Below, one piece after another: positions 11,366 through 23,300 of a stretch of 64,000 bases of DNA. Position 1 is the first letter of the stretch. Each line of letters opens with the position of its first letter. The notes below the pieces were generated by a model. The model had not been told where the DNA came from, did not search any database, and saw nothing but the letters and a program-made list of their open reading frames with translations. A program made the position numbers and the translations under genes. The stretch comes from Episyrphus balteatus (Eukaryota; Arthropoda; Insecta; Diptera; Syrphidae): the NCBI RefSeq assembly GCF_945859705.1, contig NC_079135.1, positions 24,244,501 to 24,308,500 on the forward strand, written 5' to 3'.

Positions 11366-12447
11366 ATATCGACGGTTAAACTTCGGGATCGGGTCAAAAT
11401 TCTGGCTTCAAAATTCTGCTTTTTTAACGAAAATTCTGTTTTTCAAAATTCTGTTTTTTTTTTCTATTCTGCTTTTCAAAATTCTGCTTTTTAAAATTCT
11501 GCTTTTCAAAATTCTGCCATTATTATACTTAACCAAAAAAATTCTGCCAATTCTGTTTTTTTTTTATAGCATATGCGTTGACTAAAGAAAAATACACCTC
11601 ATTAATGTAATTCAACATTGGTACTTTCCTAAATTTTTTTGTTTAAGTGTCGCAAAAATTTTTTTAAATGCATAGACTGATTTTCTTTAAATAAATTCTA
11701 TAAATTATTGGAACCGATGTTGTTTGATACAAAATATTCCTTTTCATATTCAAATTTTTGAATATTCATCTTTATTTGATAAATTAAAAAATTTTGAATT
11801 ATTTTCAGAAATTTTTAGTATTAAAAACCTTTTCTTATTATTTTCAAATTTATTCATTTATAAAACAAAAATTAATATGCATTCAAAGAATGACAAATTA
11901 CTAAGGTAAGTAATCAAATAAGCAGATCATTTTTCAAGAAGATGATTTTACAGAATTCTGCAAAAAATTAAAAAATGGTTTGGAAAATGTTAAAAAGCGC
12001 GCGCTTTTTAACATTTTCCAAACCCTTTTTTAATTTTTTGCAGAATTTTGAAAAACAGAATTATGAAAAGCAGAATTTTGAAAAACAGAATTTTGAAAAT
12101 CAGAATTTTGAAAGCAGAATTTTGTAAAGCAGAATTTTGAAAGCAGAATTTGGACAAAAGAATTTTGACCCCGGCAGAATTTTGACCCCAACCCTTAAAC
12201 TTATAACCTCGTAAGACGAAAAATTCGAAAAAAATATTATTAATGCAAACAATTCAGAAAATTCAGAGCTATCTTTTGGTATATACAGTTCAAAAATGTT
12301 GTTTTGAACATTTTTCAGGAATGACGAAATTCAAAAGCTCGTATTGAGAGATCCCATACAAAAACAAGAAACACAACATATTGTTTTTTGATTTCTGAAA
12401 AACTTGCAAAAACGACTTACGAGGTTATGAAGTTTAACCGTCGATAT
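11366..12447. mobile_element. Small palindromic MITE split by a foldback insertion
   Basis: ATATCGACGGTTAAACTT at 11366-11383, continuing at 12203 with ATAACCTCGTAAG, is mirrored at 12408-12447 by CTTACGAGGTTATGAAG and AACCGTCGATAT. Without the inner element this is about 260 bp with inverted ends of roughly 34 bp. The element at 11384-12194 inserted into its left end, so it is older than that element. Confidence 0.65.
11384..12194. mobile_element. AGAATTTTG-array foldback element, subtype A, copy 1 (811 bp)
   Basis: The ends are CGGGATCGGGTCAAAATTCTG and its counterpart CAGAATTTTGACCCCAACCC, flanked by exact 8 bp duplications TTAAACTT (11376-11383 and 12195-12202). Order from the left: an array of CAAAATTCTG phrases (about 180 bp); a non-repetitive AT-rich middle (about 11570-11940); a palindrome of about 100 bp at 11951-12050 centred on GCGCGC; and a second array of CAGAATTTTG phrases (about 140 bp). 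No coding sequence is present. A second full copy lies at 22022-22833 in the opposite orientation. The 8 bp duplication fits hAT, P or MULE-like transposition, but the ends match none of these clearly; array-built inverted ends resemble Foldback elements. Confidence 0.88.
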
Positions 12448-13168
12448 GTAAATTCGAAAGCAAAACTAAAACACTTAGTAAACTGGCGCCCAACGTGGTC
12501 TCTCTGTAAAGATCTAAATAAGATTCTAGGCATTAAATATAACAAAGTCAGACATTTTTAAATTTAAAAATATTACAGAGAACGATACTTTTTAATATTA
12601 AAGATTTGTTTAGAAAAACATCTTACTAAAATGTCGACTAACGTAGTGTCTAAATTATTTTTCGAACAATTTTATAAACCAGTTGAATTTTAATGTTCGA
12701 AATAATTCATTAATAAACTGGCGCCCAACGAATTCTGGCTTTTTAAAATCAAAAAGTCCAACGTTCTCAGTTTAAAAATAGAGCGAAAAGATTTTTCCAA
12801 ACTTAAAGTTAAATTCATGTTTAACAGCCAATGTTAAAATAATAGGTTTCTGATACCACTCAGTTACCTGCAGTAACTTCACTGTTAAATCTAATGGAAA
12901 ATTAGCATCAAAATCCATCTTAAGAATCTTATGATGATGCTGATTTTTTATTGCTAAAAGAGGATACATTTTTAACCCTTCAGACTTAAACTTTCTACGG
13001 AATTATAGATTTTAGAAAAACTAATTGCATATTTTACATTTAAAATCATTTTTAAAAATAAAAAAAAAATTGATTTAATTAAAAAATGAAAAAATTATTT
13101 AAACCCTACATCTTTGATTTATTTACAAGCTAGAGTTCTGTTGTTAATTTCAAATCACTTAAAAAACT
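12203..13168. other. Non-coding intron sequence
   Basis: Apart from the rest of the split MITE (to 12447) and tRNA-Lys-complementary motifs at 12484, 12632 and 12719, nothing is recognised. The ORF-like stretch on the minus strand at 12772-12969 has no family likeness. Confidence 0.4.
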
Positions 13169-13183
13169 CCACGTTGGGCGCCA

Positions 13184-15030
13184 GTTTTTTATTTAATCAG
13201 GAAGTAAATTGAATTCTTTTATGATTTAATATTGTTTTTTTTTTTTTTTTTACAAAAAGTATCATTTATTAGAGCTTATAAACAAAAAATTAAACTATCA
13301 TCGATTTCAAACCGTACCTACCTAACCGCTGGTTCAGTTTTTTTTTTTCAAAATTTTACTTTGGATATTAATTTCCGAATATGTATTGGTTTAAAAAGAA
13401 TATAATCCGTTTAAATTTCTATCATTAATTGGCGCTCAACGTGAAACTTTTATGAATTTCCTTTCTGTAAAAGACTTCAATAAAAAAAAAAAAACAGAAA
13501 CAAAAGCTCTTTAAGAAGTCATAAAAATCTCACAAAAAATATCCACTTATTGACCTTTAATCAAATACCTAAATATTATTTATTTAGAAAAACACACAAA
13601 CACCATAAAAATAAACCACATTGTGTTTATTCAAAAATATTAGGTTTGCCCTAGTTTTTATTAATAAATATTTTTTTTTTTTTGAAACAACATAAATGCC
13701 TCATCCATAGAATACAAAAAATTTCCCATTTCCCCAGCAAAAAAGAAGCCAACACGTGTTTGTCAATGTTCAACACACAAAACAAAAAAAAAAAAAGTAA
13801 TTTTCATGTAAAGATTAAGTAATCCATAATAAATTACCTTATTAACAAAAAAATAAGTACAACTGCATTTTATATAGAACACCAATGAATACAATACATA
13901 TGTTTTAAATGCTTATAGGAGCACATTTCATGTCATATGGGTTGGGTGTGTATAATTTTTGTGCAACAATCAAGTATATTTTATTGTAATATTATCACAT
14001 GCAAAAAAGCAGCAGCAAACTACTAGCAAAAGCATGTGAGAGGAGCCAGCCAGCTATACAAAAGAATATGAGTCGCGTTAAACTACGTCAAGCGCAGAAC
14101 ACAGTTTACAAGAGTGTACAAGAAAGAAAGGAGACAAACAAAAAAAAAAGCAATAGAAATAGCTCTTTTTTTGTTTCTATTTATCATCTTTCACCGAGGG
14201 AATATATGTACATTATTATTATTATGTGGTGAACTATACACAAAAAGAAGCTGCTGCTGGCTTTACTGCCACCAACACCACACCAACCGTATTCTATCTG
14301 TTTCCGTTTTTGTTTCTTTTTTTTTTTGCTTTTCTATGTCCCCCATCACTAAACAGGGTGGTACGTATACACCCCGTGGACCCGAATGCTTGGGAATTTT
14401 GCGAAAAAAAAAAATAACCACAAATACTTCATAAAAACCCAGTTCGACTAGGCGGCGGCGACGGCGCTGAAAATGTTCTATTTTTGCACTGACTCTGGTA
14501 AAATACACATAGAAAAAAGGCAATGGGCCAGAGATGAGAGTAGGTAAGTTTTCTTTCATTCACTGTGAAGAGGAGAGATTTGGATGTTTTAAACACGATG
14601 GAATCGACGCGAAGCAAACGGGTAGTGTGAGGAATATATTTCTTCTTGACAACACGCCTACATGCCATTAATTACAACCACCTGTTGAAGCTGTGTTGGC
14701 CATTTGTCTGTATCATGCGCTTTTGACAGAAGGATGAATGAGTTTAGTTTTTATTTTGTATTAGTTGTTGTTTTTGTATTTTTTGTAATCATCTCATTTA
14801 GTGGAGAAATTGGAGAGATTTAATATAGTTTTGTATAAGAAAAGGGAGATGGAAGATATTACTGTCAACTTAATAAAGTCGTTTTAGGCAAAAAATTTAC
14901 AAGTTTTGGGATTTCTAATCATTTCGCCTTTTGAACTTTGTGTTAATAAGATATATTTGACAACACTTCAGACCCTCAAAGTTCAACTTGGAAAACGAAT
15001 TGATTCAGTTTAAATCAAGAAAAGAATTTA
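13184..15030. other. Intron sequence, mostly single-copy in appearance
   Basis: One motif copy lies at 13430. The part from about 13990 to 14720 has a more balanced composition than its surroundings and no repeat structure, so it may be original intron sequence. Overlapping short open frames on both strands here do not look like any protein family. A regulatory role is possible but not shown. Confidence 0.35.
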
Positions 15031-15299
15031 GCCCCACATTGGGCGCCATTTTAGTGTAAATTTCTTTTTAAATTAAATTTTTGCATGATAACAGTTTTGA
15101 ACTGCTCTTTGTATAGTCTTAGGTTTCAAAATGTAGAATACATCGTTACTTAACAACTCGAATGTTGTATTAAATAAAATGCACGACTGGGTCGCAAGAA
15201 CTTGCTCTTAGGTTTGAAGTTGCTACAATTTTTAGGACTTTTAAATTAAGTAAATGTAATTATTGTAAAAATCGTTTTTCAAAATAATAAAACAACATC

Positions 15300-16010
15300 T
15301 GAAATCAAATTGCCCTCCAAAACAAGTATGCAATTTCATTTGTTTTATTAAGATGGATTTAAAAAAAAAATTCAAAATCGTAAGAGCCGTTTAAAAAAAA
15401 AAACTAATTTTTTAGAAATTATTTTTTTGGAAAAAAGTTTTTAAAATTAAATTAGTATGCCATTTTGTAGAAATCAGTAATTAACACCTAAAACCAAAAT
15501 TAAAAAAAAAAATTAAATGTCTGTTTTTCGAAAAATTGATTTTTCAAAACAAAATTTTCAACTTTTTTTAAATCCAAAAATTAATTTTTAAAAAAAAATT
15601 ATTTATGATTTATATTAAAATTATATAGGTAAATGCCTTAAAAAAATTCGTTGAAATCGAATTATTAGTTTCGGAGCAAATTGGATTTAAAAAAAAAAAA
15701 CGGTACTATAGCAGGTACCGTTAATAATGATTTTCAAACAAAAAATTTCATCAAATGATAAACCTTGTGTTAAAACTTACATTTGAATTTTTTAAACAAA
15801 ATCGTTTGAGCCGTTTTCGAGAAATTTCAACTTAATGACAAGTACAGTTAATTTTGGTCCAAAAAAATTAATTCCAAAAACCCATCTGGAAAGTCGCTAA
15901 ATAATGCTATATACCAAGTTTTACATCAATCGGTCCATCCGTTTAGGCTGTAGGTAGCTTCGTTTATAGACAGACAGACGGATTTCCGGGGCCCACTTTT
16001 TTGGCATTCT
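15300..16010. repeat. Dispersed repeat remnant ending in GACAGACAGACGG
   Basis: The stretch has recurring AAAATCGTTTGAGCCGTTT-like phrases and ends with GGTCCATCCGTTTAGGCTG, then CAGACAGACGGATTTCCGGGG at about 15971-15990. This ending is a familiar feature of old interspersed repeats in insect genomes. Precise limits and class are not determinable here. Confidence 0.5.
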
Positions 16011-16382
16011 ATTTCATCGTAATGTCATGGAAAATTGTTATATCAACTTTTTGCTTGTACGAATGCATAACTTGATATATAGTACATACCTACATTATAT
16101 CGCAAGTAAAAATGAAATAAAAATCACGTTGGGCTCGAATTTATGTGCTATTTTTGTTTAGAGCCTCTTTTTCAGAAAAACAAATTTAATCAATTTTTGA
16201 AACTCAAAGATCTACTGGAAGAGAGAATTGATTTTATTAAGTGGCACGTTGGGCGCCATTTTAATATCAATTTATTTATTTTTTTGATTTAACTTTAGCA
16301 AAGTTCTTTTTTGTTTGAGTAACTTATACTGGACGGGTTGAATTGTGGATTAGAGATGAAATAAATTTCACGTTGGGCGCCA

Positions 16383-17229
16383 GTTTATATCTTTTTAAGC
16401 ATTTCTTATCTAACAAAAAATTAAGTTTATTCAAAACTAGGGAGAAATCATGTACTAACTATTTTACAAATTACATCAGCTAATGATACTCGAGCATTAT
16501 TACCAAGATCATAAACGATACATTTCCATTTGCTTGAAATATTTGTAGCTCATAAACATGTTTTTTACGGTAAGTTTAGAGGTCAATAAAAATCAAAATT
16601 ACCAAGAACTTGACATCAAGAGATAAAACTTAAAAAAATAAATGTAAAACAAAAAAAAGAGACAAAATTGCATACAAGTAAAGTTTATGCTCTCATAATT
16701 GGCAACCTTCAATTCATGTTAAACTTGCCATTGAAAAATAGCTCTCCATTAAAATATTAATGTGCATATAAAAATATACGCACATTATTTTTGTGTGTAT
16801 GTAAGCTATACTTTTGCATGTAGTATCTCCAAGAGCTCATATAAACGATATGGTATCCATATCGACAAAGATAGACAAAATAAAAAAAAAAACATTAAAC
16901 TGGTAATAAATACGTTTGGAAGCTATTTATGCAGAAAACAGTAAAAGTGAAAAATGAAACTGCAACGTTTTTGCTATGGTGTAAAAGAGGGTGTATTTGT
17001 CTTTGTAACTGTGTGTGTTTTAACCTCCCTCTTAACCAAATGACAGGTGTTTTTTTTTTTGTTTTGTTTTCTTCGTCGATGAATAGAGCTTAAGGAAAGC
17101 TCTTTTGTCGTGCAATAAAAAAAAATACTTAAATTGAGACAATTAATACAGTTGAAGGGCTCTTGAGCAGATACCTAACCTTTAAAAAAAAAAACTAAAA
17201 CATGCCATTATTAATGGAGGATTGTAAAA
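16383..17229. other. Intron sequence, no element recognised
   Basis: AT-rich with short homopolymers. No inverted repeat, motif array or coding signal was found. Confidence 0.4.
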
Positions 17230-17269
17230 ATATCAATTAAAAAAATGCATTTGAAATTTAAAAAAAAAG

Positions 17270-17630
17270 TATTTATTGCAACTAAAAATATTTTGCATTA
17301 AAAAAAAATTGCATTAAAAAAAATATTTCGTATTAAAAAAAAATATATTTTGCATTAAAAAAAAATATTTTGCATAAAAAAAAATATTTTGCATTAAAAA
17401 AAAAATATTTTGTGTTAAAAATAACATTTGCATTTTTGTATTTGTAGTGCACACATTTTGCACTGATTTTTTTTAATGCATTTTATTTTTTTTTTTTTCA
17501 ATGCAAAATATTTGTATTTGCAATAAATTTTGCAAATAATTGTTGCAATTACAATTTTTTTTTAATGCAAAATATTTTAAGTTGCAATAAATATTGTGTT
17601 TTTTTTATGCAAAACGATTTAGAGGGCTTT
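17270..17630. repeat. Palindromic TGCATTAAAAAAAAATATTT minisatellite
   Basis: From 17270 to 17420 a unit of about 20 bp (TTTTGCATTAAAAAAAAATA) is repeated in tandem six to seven times. From about 17465 to 17630 the complementary phrase (TTTTTTAATGCAAAATATTT) is repeated, giving an inverted array. Layout and vocabulary match the stretch at 7385-7640. Confidence 0.65.
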
Positions 17631-19082
17631 TACTGTATTGACTTAATAGCGACTTTTTGATGCATTTTTTTTTTTGCATTTTTAGATTTATTATTTGTTT
17701 AAAGCTTTACCTTGCCACTTCAGTTTCAGTTGAAAAAAAAAATAAAAAAAAGACACAATAAAGTTTGTTTCTCGTTTAACACACAACAAAGTTAAATGGT
17801 ATTTTTTTTTTTTTGCAACGTTGCCAACTTTATATTGAACCAAAAAAAAAAGAAACATTATTTCCAATGAAGTGAATTTACTTGGAATTGTTTGTTCGAA
17901 ATGGTGGTGTACCTACTCGTTTGAATGTTACTCAACCCAATTAAAAAGAAGGGGAATTTTTAGTGCTTCTTTTCATAATGTTTTTCATATTTATACATTT
18001 TACTTTGATCAAATTAATAGAATTTTTTCAAATGCAGTTGTATGTGCTATAATTATTGATTTTAAGACATTCATATTTGAAGAAGGGGAATCCCCAAGAA
18101 TCTTGACGTCATCACAGAGATTGTCGCATCATTTAAACAAAGTCTTGATGATATTTTGTAAACTTGATTTTTTATTCAAATCATGTGTGAAGTTTGTTGT
18201 GAAGGCGAGAAGTTACATCGCAGATGTATCCAAATGTGTATTTCTTGTGATTTTTTTTTTTGCTGATGGAATATATTGAAAAAGATATGGAGGAAATGAT
18301 CCGACCTTAACTAAATACAAAAAAGTTAAAAAAAAACATTTTTTGAGAAAAATGATAAATTTCTATAAGAAATTTTCATAACGAAAATTATTTCTTGGAA
18401 AAAAGAATTATTTTGGGAAATAGGAATTTTTTTTTCATTTCTTGTAGAAAAAAAAACAACAAAACAATTAACTCAAGAGTTTAGACCAACCTTTTTTGAA
18501 AAATTTTTGAAAAGTAAATTTTTAGATAAAATATTTTTAGAAAAAAATAATTTTTTTTAATAAAATATGTGTTTTTTTTTTATTAAAATGTTATTTGTTT
18601 AGAAAAATTGTTTTTTTTTTTTGAAAAAACAATTTTTTTTTTATTTAAAGTATTTTTCATTTTAACAGTTTCTCATTTTTGTTCCTGGCTTGTGAACTAT
18701 TCACTAAATAAAATATTTAATAACATCAACACCTAAGTTTGATAACCCGTATTTCAACTTCACAAACTCTTAAGATGTAACGGGTGTGACATTACAAAAT
18801 CTATTCAGTCTGGTTCGGTGACTCTTAGAAGCCATATTGTAGATTTTTGATTGAAAACTCATAGTATTCAATATGAACGAATATTTTATTACATTTCCAG
18901 TAATCATATATTTCAAATAAATTTATAAAAAATGTGGTTTTATAACACACACAACGAATGTGACTTTCTATGAGCAAACGTATTTTTTCAAAACAAACCA
19001 TAAAGAAAAAATCAATAATTTCAAATATTAAAGCACTATTTACACAATATATAATTTATAAGGTTCAAAATCTGAGGATACA
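17631..19082. other. Intron sequence with A/T-rich degenerate arrays
   Basis: An open frame of 135 codons at 17872-18279 has no recognisable domain and is probably chance. From 18340 to 18680 TTTTTAGAAAAAAAT-like phrases recur. A single ACGGGTGTGACATT motif at 18779-18791 belongs to a set repeated elsewhere in the window. Confidence 0.4.
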
Positions 19083-19640
19083 TCAGAATAATTGACTGAA
19101 AATATTTGAAAAAAAATATTCTTTTAGAAAAAAATATTTGTAGATAAAATCTTTTTTTTTAAGAAAAAAAAAATAATTTGTTTTTAGCAAACATGTTTTT
19201 TTATAAGTATTTTTTTTTTTTTTTTTACAAAAATATTTTTTAACAAAAACTATTTTTAGAAAAAATAATTCATACAAAACAACTTTTTTAGAACAAATAT
19301 TTTTTTTTTGTAGAAAACAAAAGGAAAGCAAAGTAAAAAGGTCGAAATTCTGTTTTCAAAATTCTACTTTTCATTAAAAAAAAAAAAAACGAATGTGGTA
19401 AAGAAACTTCATATAGTCAAAATTATTTAAAAGTTTTTTTTTTATTAAATTTATTTTGTTTGTGATTAAATACGATAAAAAAATGATAAAACAAAAATAT
19501 TTTTTTATAGAAAAAAATATTTTTTTGAAAAACTTTTTTTTAGAAAAAAACTATTTATAGAAAACATCATTTTTTTGAAAACAACTTTTATTTTTAGTAA
19601 GAATCATTTCTTTACAACATTTTATGAAATTGTTGGCAAA
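19083..19640. repeat. Degenerate TTTTTAGAAAAAAATATTT array
   Basis: The stretch is built of irregular AAAAAATATTTTT and TTTTTAGAAAA phrases. Near 19341-19373 it includes a small piece of the AGAATTTTG family (GTCGAAATTCTGTTTTCAAA). Confidence 0.45.
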
Positions 19641-21547
19641 ATTATCAAAACTCATCGTTTTTTTTATGAATGAATTTCATCAGTCTATTAAATTCACATA
19701 CATGCAACATTACACCATAAACGTACATTATTCTTAATTGTTCACATAAGATTAAACAAGTACATATGCACTTAATTTCTGATTTGACCCATCATTCCTA
19801 AAGTTCATACAATACAACCCTGTTTGAACCGACAAAAAAAAAAAAGAAAAATCTCAGTCCCATTACCACATTATTCATTACATTTCATGTGTATAAACTC
19901 CTATATAATATTCGACAACTAAACATGAATCTTTTATAACGTTAGTATGAACAAAAAAAAAAGTTATAAATTTCTATTCAACACTCAATTGAAACAAATT
20001 ATAATTTTTGTTTGGTTAAGTTGACAATCACACAATCACACACTCCCAAATCTGTATCTGCATTTGTTTGTGTGTGTTTTGTGTATCTATGTGAAGCTTA
20101 TTTTTTATTCAACCTGCCACTCTTTTTTTTTTTATTTAAATAAAAATATTTATACATAAGTGAATGACACTTGGGTTTTTGTTTTAACCCGAAATTCGAA
20201 CTCAAGAAGATGTCGTTGCCGCTGCTGCCGTACTTGCTAACGTGCCTAGTGTCACGTGTCGTCATCGTATTTTTTTTTTTTTTTTTTTTTGAGTTTATAA
20301 ATAAAAAGGGTTTCATTACTGTTATACACGATGTATGCCAAGCCGAAGCCATGTCAGCCATTGCTTGTGTTTGCATCTTAAGCTTGCTTTCTTCATCGTC
20401 TTCTCTGTTCCATATGGAAAACGGACGGGAAAATTTGCTTTAGATGGTGAAATGTGGTGTACCATGAATTAAATATTACCATCATCATCATCAGAAAAAA
20501 GCACATACACCTACCAAACACACACACACGTAAACAAATAGCCATGAACCTCACAAAATAACCTACAGCTGACTTGAGCAGGTTATTGACGATGTAGACA
20601 ACCATCGTATGAACGGCGGCGCGACGACGACGAAGTCGACCGACAGAGCGGTGAAGAAGCGAAAGGCGTAGTAGAACAGGTGGGGGGTATGAGTGAAGAC
20701 AAAAACCTGCCGAGGCGATATGGACGAAAAGAAGTTAATGACAATGAACTGTGGCTGATTTTGGTTTTTTTTTTTTTTTTGGTTTTTTTCATAAACAATT
20801 TTTTTTTTGTTTTGTTTAAGAAACTTCAACGAAAACGGTTGATGACCTCTCGGTGAACTTTCAAAGACCCCCAAGGATTCGTTTTGTCTAAAAATTTTGT
20901 TTTTTTTTTTTTTGTGTCAAAGGAAAACGAGCGTCAGTAGAGAGGATGTTAGGCATTTGGTACACTTAAAAGGTTTTAAGCATATATTTGTGTTGGGGTT
21001 GAAAGAAAAATAATTTCGAGCAAAACTTGAGATTAATAAAGGGGTTGGAGATTTTCTTTTCGTTGGGGATGGTCAAGTGCTCGACATACCTATAAAAAAG
21101 TAAACAAATAAATAAGACGTGGTAAATCACAAAAAAAAAAATAAGTTTTGGATTAATGAGTCCATTTGGATATCGTGACTAAGGATTTTCTTTTTTTTGG
21201 TAAAAGTCTTCTGGGTGTTTGGTGTGATATGAAAACAGCTTTAAACTATGAAACGGCAAAACAGTTTTATACTAATAATTGGCTAATAACTTGAAAGAAA
21301 TTGAAAAAGACTGGGGTTTATTGTTTATTACTCATTTTACCCGACTTCGGGAAAGTTAAATAGAAGGTTATGTGTTTGGCCCGAATGTTTGTACGTATGT
21401 TCATTTGTTTCATCATAACTTCTTAATTACTTATCGGTATTTGATAAATGAAGTTAAGTTGAAAGCATCTGATCCAAAGTCAATGGTTTTGAATTTTTAA
21501 ATAAAGAGATGAAAATAAAAATAGCGATAATTTTTTTTTTTAATCTA
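19641..21547. other. Intron sequence, partly single-copy, with a GC-richer island at 20580-20760
   Basis: No element is seen up to 21330. Bases 20580-20760 are markedly richer in CG dinucleotides (CGGCGGCGCGACGACGACG) than the rest of the intron. Several frames are open through it, but none has a plausible protein. At 21330-21500 CCCGACTTCGGGAAAG and GTGTTTGGCCCGAATGT look like an interspersed repeat. Confidence 0.4.
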
Positions 21548-21854
21548 AGGCCGTGTGTGAATTGCGTTAAATAGTTAAATCCGTGTTAAATTTTTGCACT
21601 ATTGAGGTGAATAAAAAATTTTCAGCTGTTAAAAATTTATTGGGCTGTGGGACCTGGTTAAATTTGAGTTAAATTTTGTTTGCAGATGGTTTTGTTTTGT
21701 TTTTTTTTTTTTAATAAAATCATGGCAGAAAAAAGGCAGACAAAATTTTAAACAATAATCCATACAGCTGATTTTTTTTTTATTAACCTCAATAGTGTCA
21801 AAAATTTAACACGGATTTATATTATAACTATCTAACGCAATTCACACACGGCCT
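21548..21854. mobile_element. MITE with GGCCGTGTGTGAATTGCG ends
   Basis: AGGCCGTGTGTGAATTGCGT at the left is mirrored at the right (ACGCAATTCACACACGGCCT). The inverted pair continues inward through TTAAATCCGTGTTAAATTTTT and the ATTGAGGT phrase, about 85 bp in each arm. TA-rich flanks are present but the target duplication is unclear. A diverged relative lies at 60640-60777. Confidence 0.75.
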
Positions 21855-21879
21855 AAAAAATTAAAAATATTCTGAAAAG

Positions 21880-22013
21880 TTATTTTTTTTTTCTTAAAAT
21901 GTAGGTAATATTTTCTAGTTTTTTTTTTTTTTTCTAAAAAATAAATATTATTTTTTTAACAAAATATTTTTCAAAAAAAAAAAATAATTTTTTTTTTAAA
22001 TATTTTTCAAAAA
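21880..22013. repeat. AAAAAATATTTTTC array, left part
   Basis: TTTTCTAAAAAATAAATATT-like phrases recur. The foldback element 22022-22833 inserted in this array, which resumes at 22842. Confidence 0.45.
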
Positions 22014-22021
22014 AAAAATTA

Positions 22022-22833
22022 AGGTTGGGGTCAAAATTCTGCCGGGGTCAAAATTCTGCTTTCAAAATTCTGCTTTACAAAATTCTGCTTTCAAAATTCT
22101 GCTTTTCAAAATTCTGTTTTTCAAAATTCTGTTTTTCAAAATTCTGCTTTTCATAATTCTGTTTTTCAAAATTTTGCAAAAAATTAAAAAAGGGTTTGGA
22201 AAGTGTTAAAAAGCGCGCGCTTTTGAACATTTTCCAAACCCTTTTTTAATTTTTTGCAAAATTCTGTAAAATCATCTTCTTGAAAAATTATCTGTTTATT
22301 TGATTACTTATCTACATAATTTGCATTCTTTGAATGTATATTAATTTTTGTTTTATTAATGAATAAAATTGAAAATATTAAGAAAAGGTTTTGAATACTA
22401 AACATTTCAGAAAATAATTCAAAATTTTTTAATTTTTGTCAAATAAAGATGAATATTCAAAAATTTGAATAAGAAAAGGAATATCTTGTATCAAACAACA
22501 TCGGTTGCAATAAGTTATAGATTTTATTTGAAAGAAAGTCAGTCTATGCATTTTAAAAAATATTTGCGACACTTAAACAAAAAAATGTAGGAAAGTGCCA
22601 ATGTTGAATTACATTAATGAGGTGTATTTTTCTTTAGTCAGCGAATATGCTATAAAAAAAAAACAGAATTGGCAGAATTTTTTTGTTCAAGTATAATGCT
22701 GGCAGAATTTTGAAAAGCAGAATTTTAAAAAGCAGAATAGAAAAAAAGCAGAATTTTGAAAAACAGAATTTTCTTTAAAAAAGCAGAATTTTGAAAAGCA
22801 GAATTTTGAAGCCAGAATTTTGACCCGATCCCA
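22022..22833. mobile_element. AGAATTTTG-array foldback element, subtype A, copy 2 (812 bp)
   Basis: This is the same element as 11384-12194 in reverse orientation, with 8 bp duplications AAAAATTA at 22014-22021 and 22834-22841. Order: array of CAAAATTCTG phrases, GC-centred palindrome with axis at 22216/22217, non-repetitive middle (about 22280-22660), second array, end GACCCGATCCCA. Near-identical length and separate target duplications show that the two copies moved as one defined unit. No coding capacity is present. Confidence 0.88.
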
Positions 22834-22841
22834 AAAAATTA

Positions 22842-23300
22842 TTTTCAAAAAAAAATATTTTTCTAAAAAAATTTAAAAAAAAAAAATATTTTCGATAAAA
22901 AACATTTTCTACAAAAAAATATTTTTCTTAAAAAAATTCAAAAATTATTATTAAAAAAAAAAAAAAATAATAATAAGTTTTCTAAAAAAAAATAATAAGT
23001 TTTCAAAACGTTAATTTTTATTTATTATTTCTCAAATTTCTTGGATAAAAATCATTTTCTACAAAAAAATATTTTTCTAAAAAAAATTCCAAAAAATAAT
23101 ATTTAAAAAAAAATTCAAAAAAATAATATTTAAAAAAAAATTCAAAAAAATAATATTTAAAAAAAAAATCAAAAAAATAATATTTAAAAAAAAAATCAAA
23201 AAAATTATATTTAAAAAAAAAAAAAATAATAAGTTTTCTAAAAAAAAATAAGTTTTCTAAACGTTAATTTTTATTTATTATTTCTCCAATTTCTTTATGA
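22842..23300. repeat. AAAAAATAATATTTAAAAAA minisatellite
   Basis: Between 23085 and 23225 a unit of about 27 bp (TTC, seven A, TAATATTT, nine A) is repeated around five times in tandem. Looser related phrases extend on both sides, with a duplicated TTTTCTAAACGTTAATTTTT-like phrase at 22996 and 23253. Confidence 0.6.

Larger units (their letters stand above)
10034..16382. repeat. Array of tRNA-Lys(CTT)-complementary motifs (TGGCGCCCAACGTGG)
   Basis: Fifteen copies of one motif are scattered over 6.3 kb. Forward copies start at 10034, 10154, 10303, 10998, 11177, 11256, 12484, 12632 (degenerate), 12719 and 13430. Reverse copies lie at 13169-13183, 15031-15048, 16124 (degenerate), 16244-16258 and 16369-16382. 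From family knowledge, the motif is the complement of the 3' end of tRNA-Lys(CTT) including CCA, the usual primer-binding site of some LTR retrotransposons. Copies are preceded by AAAA or AAAC, but spacing is irregular (about 80 to 1600 bases), and no LTRs, polypurine tract or gag-pol sequence is seen. AAGGATTGTTTAAAA-like phrases recur at 10234 and 10922, so at least part may be a degraded tandem repeat. Confidence 0.75.

Noticed and set aside
11900..11912. Strong donor-like AAG|GTAAGT inside the foldback element
   Set aside because: It lies in the non-repetitive middle of a transposon with no matching upstream exon. Likely fortuitous.
14114..14668. Overlapping open frames on both strands
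   Set aside because: Frames are open by chance in a more balanced stretch; none shows a domain, and strands conflict.
15031..15048. A tRNA-Lys gene
   Set aside because: Only the 3' 18 bases are matched; no anticodon arm, D arm or A/B box sequence is present upstream.
10034..16382. A complete LTR retrotransposon primed by tRNA-Lys
   Set aside because: The primer-binding motif is present many times, but no LTR pair, polypurine tract or gag-pol coding sequence was found.
17872..18279. Open frame of 135 codons in intron 1
   Set aside because: No recognisable domain, biased composition and no splice context. Probably chance in AT-rich DNA.
22022..22833. CRISPR-like appearance of regularly spaced short repeats
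   Set aside because: The genome is eukaryotic, the repeats are 9-10 bp and degenerate, and they are arranged as inverted ends of a transposon with target duplications.
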